Of a DNA stretch of 8,060 nt, positions 6,351-8,060 are shown piece after piece (within the stretch, counting starts at the first letter, position 1; each line of letters starts with the position of its first letter). Source of the stretch: Comamonadaceae bacterium (GTDB lineage: Bacteria; Pseudomonadota; Gammaproteobacteria; Burkholderiales; Burkholderiaceae); the NCBI GenBank assembly GCA_947377705.1, contig CANCGU010000118.1:1-8060 (forward strand), written 5' to 3'. The notes beneath the pieces are model-generated. The model worked only from the letters and a program-made list of their open reading frames with translations, was not told where the DNA came from and did no database searches. The position numbers were made by a program, and so were the translations under genes.

Positions 6351-7820
6351 TCAATGTGTGCCAACGCCACCCAAACAAATGTATTTGGTGTCCATATATT
6401 CCTCAATACCTTGATGTGAACCCTCACGCCCCATGCCCGACTGCTTGACGCCGCCAAAGGGCGCTACCGCCGTAGAAATGACGCCCGTGTTCACACCCAC
6501 CATGCCCGCTTGAATAGCCTCTGACACGCGCCAAACGCGGGCCATGTCTTTGGCATAAAAGTAAGCAGCCAAACCAAACTCAGTGTCGTTGGCCAAGGCA
6601 ATGGCCTCGGCTTCGGTGTTGAACTTGAACAGCGGTGCCACAGGGCCAAATACCTCTTCTCTGGCAATGCGCATGGCAGTCGTGACATCACCCAAGATGG
6701 TGGGTTCGTAAAACGTGCCGCCCAAGGCGTGGCGTTTGCCACCGGTTAACACCCGAGCGCCGTGCTTGACGGCATCGCCCACCAAGTCTTCCACTTTGGC
6801 CAAGGCGTCTTCGTCAATCAAAGGTCCTTGTGCGGCGCCCTCATCTAAACCGTGGCTCACTTTCAGCGCTTGCACTGCGGTGACCAGCTTAGCGGCAAAG
6901 GCGTCATACACCCCCGCTTGCACTAACAAACGGTTGGCGCACACGCAAGTTTGGCCAGTGTTGCGGTATTTCGACGCGAGTGCACCTTGCACGGCTTCAT
7001 CCAAGTCCGCATCGTCAAACACAATGAAAGGTGCGTTGCCGCCCAACTCCAACGACATCTTTTTGAGCGTGGGTGCACATTGTGCGGCCAAAATTCGGCC
7101 CACTTCGGTTGAGCCAGTGAAGGTCAGTTTTCTCACCACTGGGCTGGCCGTGAGCACGCCGCCAATTTCGCGCGCATCCCCCGTGATGACGCTGAACACG
7201 CCTGCTGGAATACCTGCACGTTGCCCCAACTCAGCCATAGCCAAAGCCGACAACGGCGTTTGTTCTGCCGGCTTGACGATGATGGCGCAGCCTGCCGCCA
7301 AAGCGGGAGCCACCTTGCGTGTGATCATGGCCGAGGGGAAGTTCCACGGCGTGATGGCCGCGCAGACCCCCACGGGCTCGCGCGTGACCAAGATGCGTTT
7401 GTCTTGCCAAGGCGATGGCACCATCTCGCCATACACACGACGTGCCTCTTCGGCAAACCACTCAATGTAAGACGCGGCATAAGCGATTTCACCTTTGGCC
7501 TCGGCCAAAGGCTTGCCTTGCTCGCTAGTCATAATGAGCGCCAAATCATCTTGATGCGCCAACATCAGCTCGTACCAACGGCGCAAGATGCGTGCGCGAT
7601 CTTCAGCGGTGCGCGTTTTCCAATCGGCTTGAGCTTTCACGGCGCCGTCAATCGCAAGTTGTGTCAAAGTTTGACCCGCATTAGGCACAGAAGCGATGTG
7701 CGAACCATCTGCGGGGTTCAAGACAGCAATCGTGCTGGCATCGCTGGCATCCATCCATGAGCCGTTGATGTAACACTGCGACTTGAGCAAGCCCGTGTCT
7801 TTGAGTTGGAGCATGTGCAT
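6351..7820 (-). CDS. gabD: NAD(P)+-dependent succinate-semialdehyde dehydrogenase, GabD type
   Basis: Aldehyde dehydrogenase superfamily enzyme that probably oxidises succinate semialdehyde to succinate in the cytoplasm. It is 489 aa, close to E. coli GabD (482). Key elements: oxyanion N160 in ITPWNFPSAM (156-165), cofactor-binding KPAE (183-186), Rossmann motif FTGSTEVG (234-241), general base E258 in LELGG (257-261), catalytic C292 in NTGQTCVCANR (287-297) and E389 in EEVFGP (388-393). The CVC pair (C292, C294) is shared with GabD; in human SSADH the equivalent cysteines form a redox switch. The start could be 7820 or the ATG two codons later (7814); neither has a strong ribosome binding site. 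The gene starts 16 nt after the aldolase stop, so coupling to it is likely. Pairing with an HpaI-type aldolase, which can release succinate semialdehyde, supports the assignment; a related semialdehyde (lactaldehyde, tartronate semialdehyde) cannot be ruled out. Confidence 0.9.
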   Translation of the reverse strand: MHMLQLKDTGLLKSQCYINGSWMDASDASTIAVLNPADGSHIASVPNAGQTLTQLAIDGAVKAQADWKTRTAEDRARILRRWYELMLAHQDDLALIMTSEQGKPLAEAKGEIAYAASYIEWFAEEARRVYGEMVPSPWQDKRILVTREPVGVCAAITPWNFPSAMITRKVAPALAAGCAIIVKPAEQTPLSALAMAELGQRAGIPAGVFSVITGDAREIGGVLTASPVVRKLTFTGSTEVGRILAAQCAPTLKKMSLELGGNAPFIVFDDADLDEAVQGALASKYRNTGQTCVCANRLLVQAGVYDAFAAKLVTAVQALKVSHGLDEGAAQGPLIDEDALAKVEDLVGDAVKHGARVLTGGKRHALGGTFYEPTILGDVTTAMRIAREEVFGPVAPLFKFNTEAEAIALANDTEFGLAAYFYAKDMARVWRVSEAIQAGMVGVNTGVISTAVAPFGGVKQSGMGREGSHQGIEEYMDTKYICLGGVGTH

Positions 7821-7836
7821 GTGTGTGAATTTCGTT

Positions 7837-8060
7837 TCAATAAACTTTGGGCGAGTTGTCAGTCACGGCGTTGCTTGGCCCTTTGAATGCCGCGGCTAAG
7901 TCTGTTGCCGTACGCACCAGCAACGTGGTGTCCACACCCACGGCCACGAATTGCGCACCCGCTTCGAGATACATGTTTGCCATTTTTTGGTCGGCCATCA
8001 AAATGCCAGGTGCTTTACCTGCCGCACGCACGGTGGCGATGCCTTCCAAAATGGTTTTCA
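7837..8060 (-). CDS. hpaI: HpcH/HpaI-family aldolase, C-terminal part (partial at window edge)
   Basis: C-terminal 74 or so residues of a class II pyruvate aldolase of the HpcH/HpaI family, which cleaves 4-hydroxy-2-oxo acids to pyruvate plus an aldehyde using a divalent metal. The frame stays open to the window edge; the apparent internal start TTG at 8049 is only a leucine codon. Recognisable family features are [12 protein letters not shown] (about 62 residues from the end), the block [20 protein letters not shown], and the tail AAAFKG ending in KVY. The block including VAVGVD forms the last strand of the TIM barrel; the metal-binding Glu and Asp and the catalytic residues lie upstream of the window. 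Homologues include HpaI (4-hydroxy-2-oxoheptanedioate aldolase), 2-keto-3-deoxy-L-rhamnonate aldolase and GarL; the tail and the adjacent GabD-type gene make HpaI the best guess, so the symbol is tentative. Confidence 0.8.
   Translation of the reverse strand, partial: KTILEGIATVRAAGKAPGILMADQKMANMYLEAGAQFVAVGVDTTLLVRTATDLAAAFKGPSNAVTDNSPKVY

Noticed and set aside
6715..7470. 251-codon + strand frame opposite the dehydrogenase gene
   Set aside because: Overlaps the catalytic core of a complete ALDH on the other strand and shows no domain of its own.
7492..7511. Inverted repeat of 9-bp arms (CCTTTGGCC, GGCCAAAGG) with a 2-bp spacer
   Set aside because: It lies inside the dehydrogenase gene and encodes the conserved PLAEAKG stretch (residues 104-110); the symmetry follows from those codons and has no U tract or regulatory position.

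Overview
The window reads as a chromosomal segment of a betaproteobacterium, most likely Burkholderiales/Comamonadaceae (Limnohabitans- or Rhodoferax-like). This placement is an inference from protein style (a YebC-family protein starting [10 protein letters not shown], an abundance of TRAP transporter genes) and moderately GC-rich codon use; no rRNA or other marker is present to prove it. Coding density is very high, there are no mobile elements, tRNAs, rRNAs or CRISPR arrays, and all complete genes are intact.

Left block (1-2448, + strand): the tail of an unseen upstream gene touches hslR (Hsp15, an S4-domain protein that binds stalled 50S subunits), followed by a YebC/YeeN-family protein and an Hsp70-family protein of the YegD type that has the ATPase domain only. 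Spacings are short (1-base overlap, 31 nt, 8 nt), so this looks like one transcription unit themed on nascent chains, ribosomes and chaperones.

Centre (2449-2510): the two blocks converge on a strong hairpin flanked by A and T tracts, a bidirectional intrinsic terminator.

Right block (2511-8060, - strand), in transcription order: the C-terminal part of an HpcH/HpaI-type aldolase (runs off the window), an NAD(P)+-dependent succinate-semialdehyde dehydrogenase (GabD type), a class II aldolase/adducin-family protein, a 139-bp AT-rich gap holding a perfect 9-bp dyad, then a complete TRAP transporter in the order dctQ, dctM, dctP. HpaI plus GabD is a coherent pair: the aldolase splits a 2-oxo-4-hydroxy diacid into pyruvate and an aldehyde such as succinate semialdehyde, and the dehydrogenase oxidises the aldehyde for the TCA cycle. 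The TRAP system probably imports the carboxylate feeding this route, an aromatic acid or sugar acid; the substrate cannot be read from the sequence.

I see no clearly new defence, mobile or RNA system. The items most worth checking are the ribosome/chaperone gene cluster, the class II aldolase lacking the usual catalytic glutamate, and the dyad upstream of dctQ.
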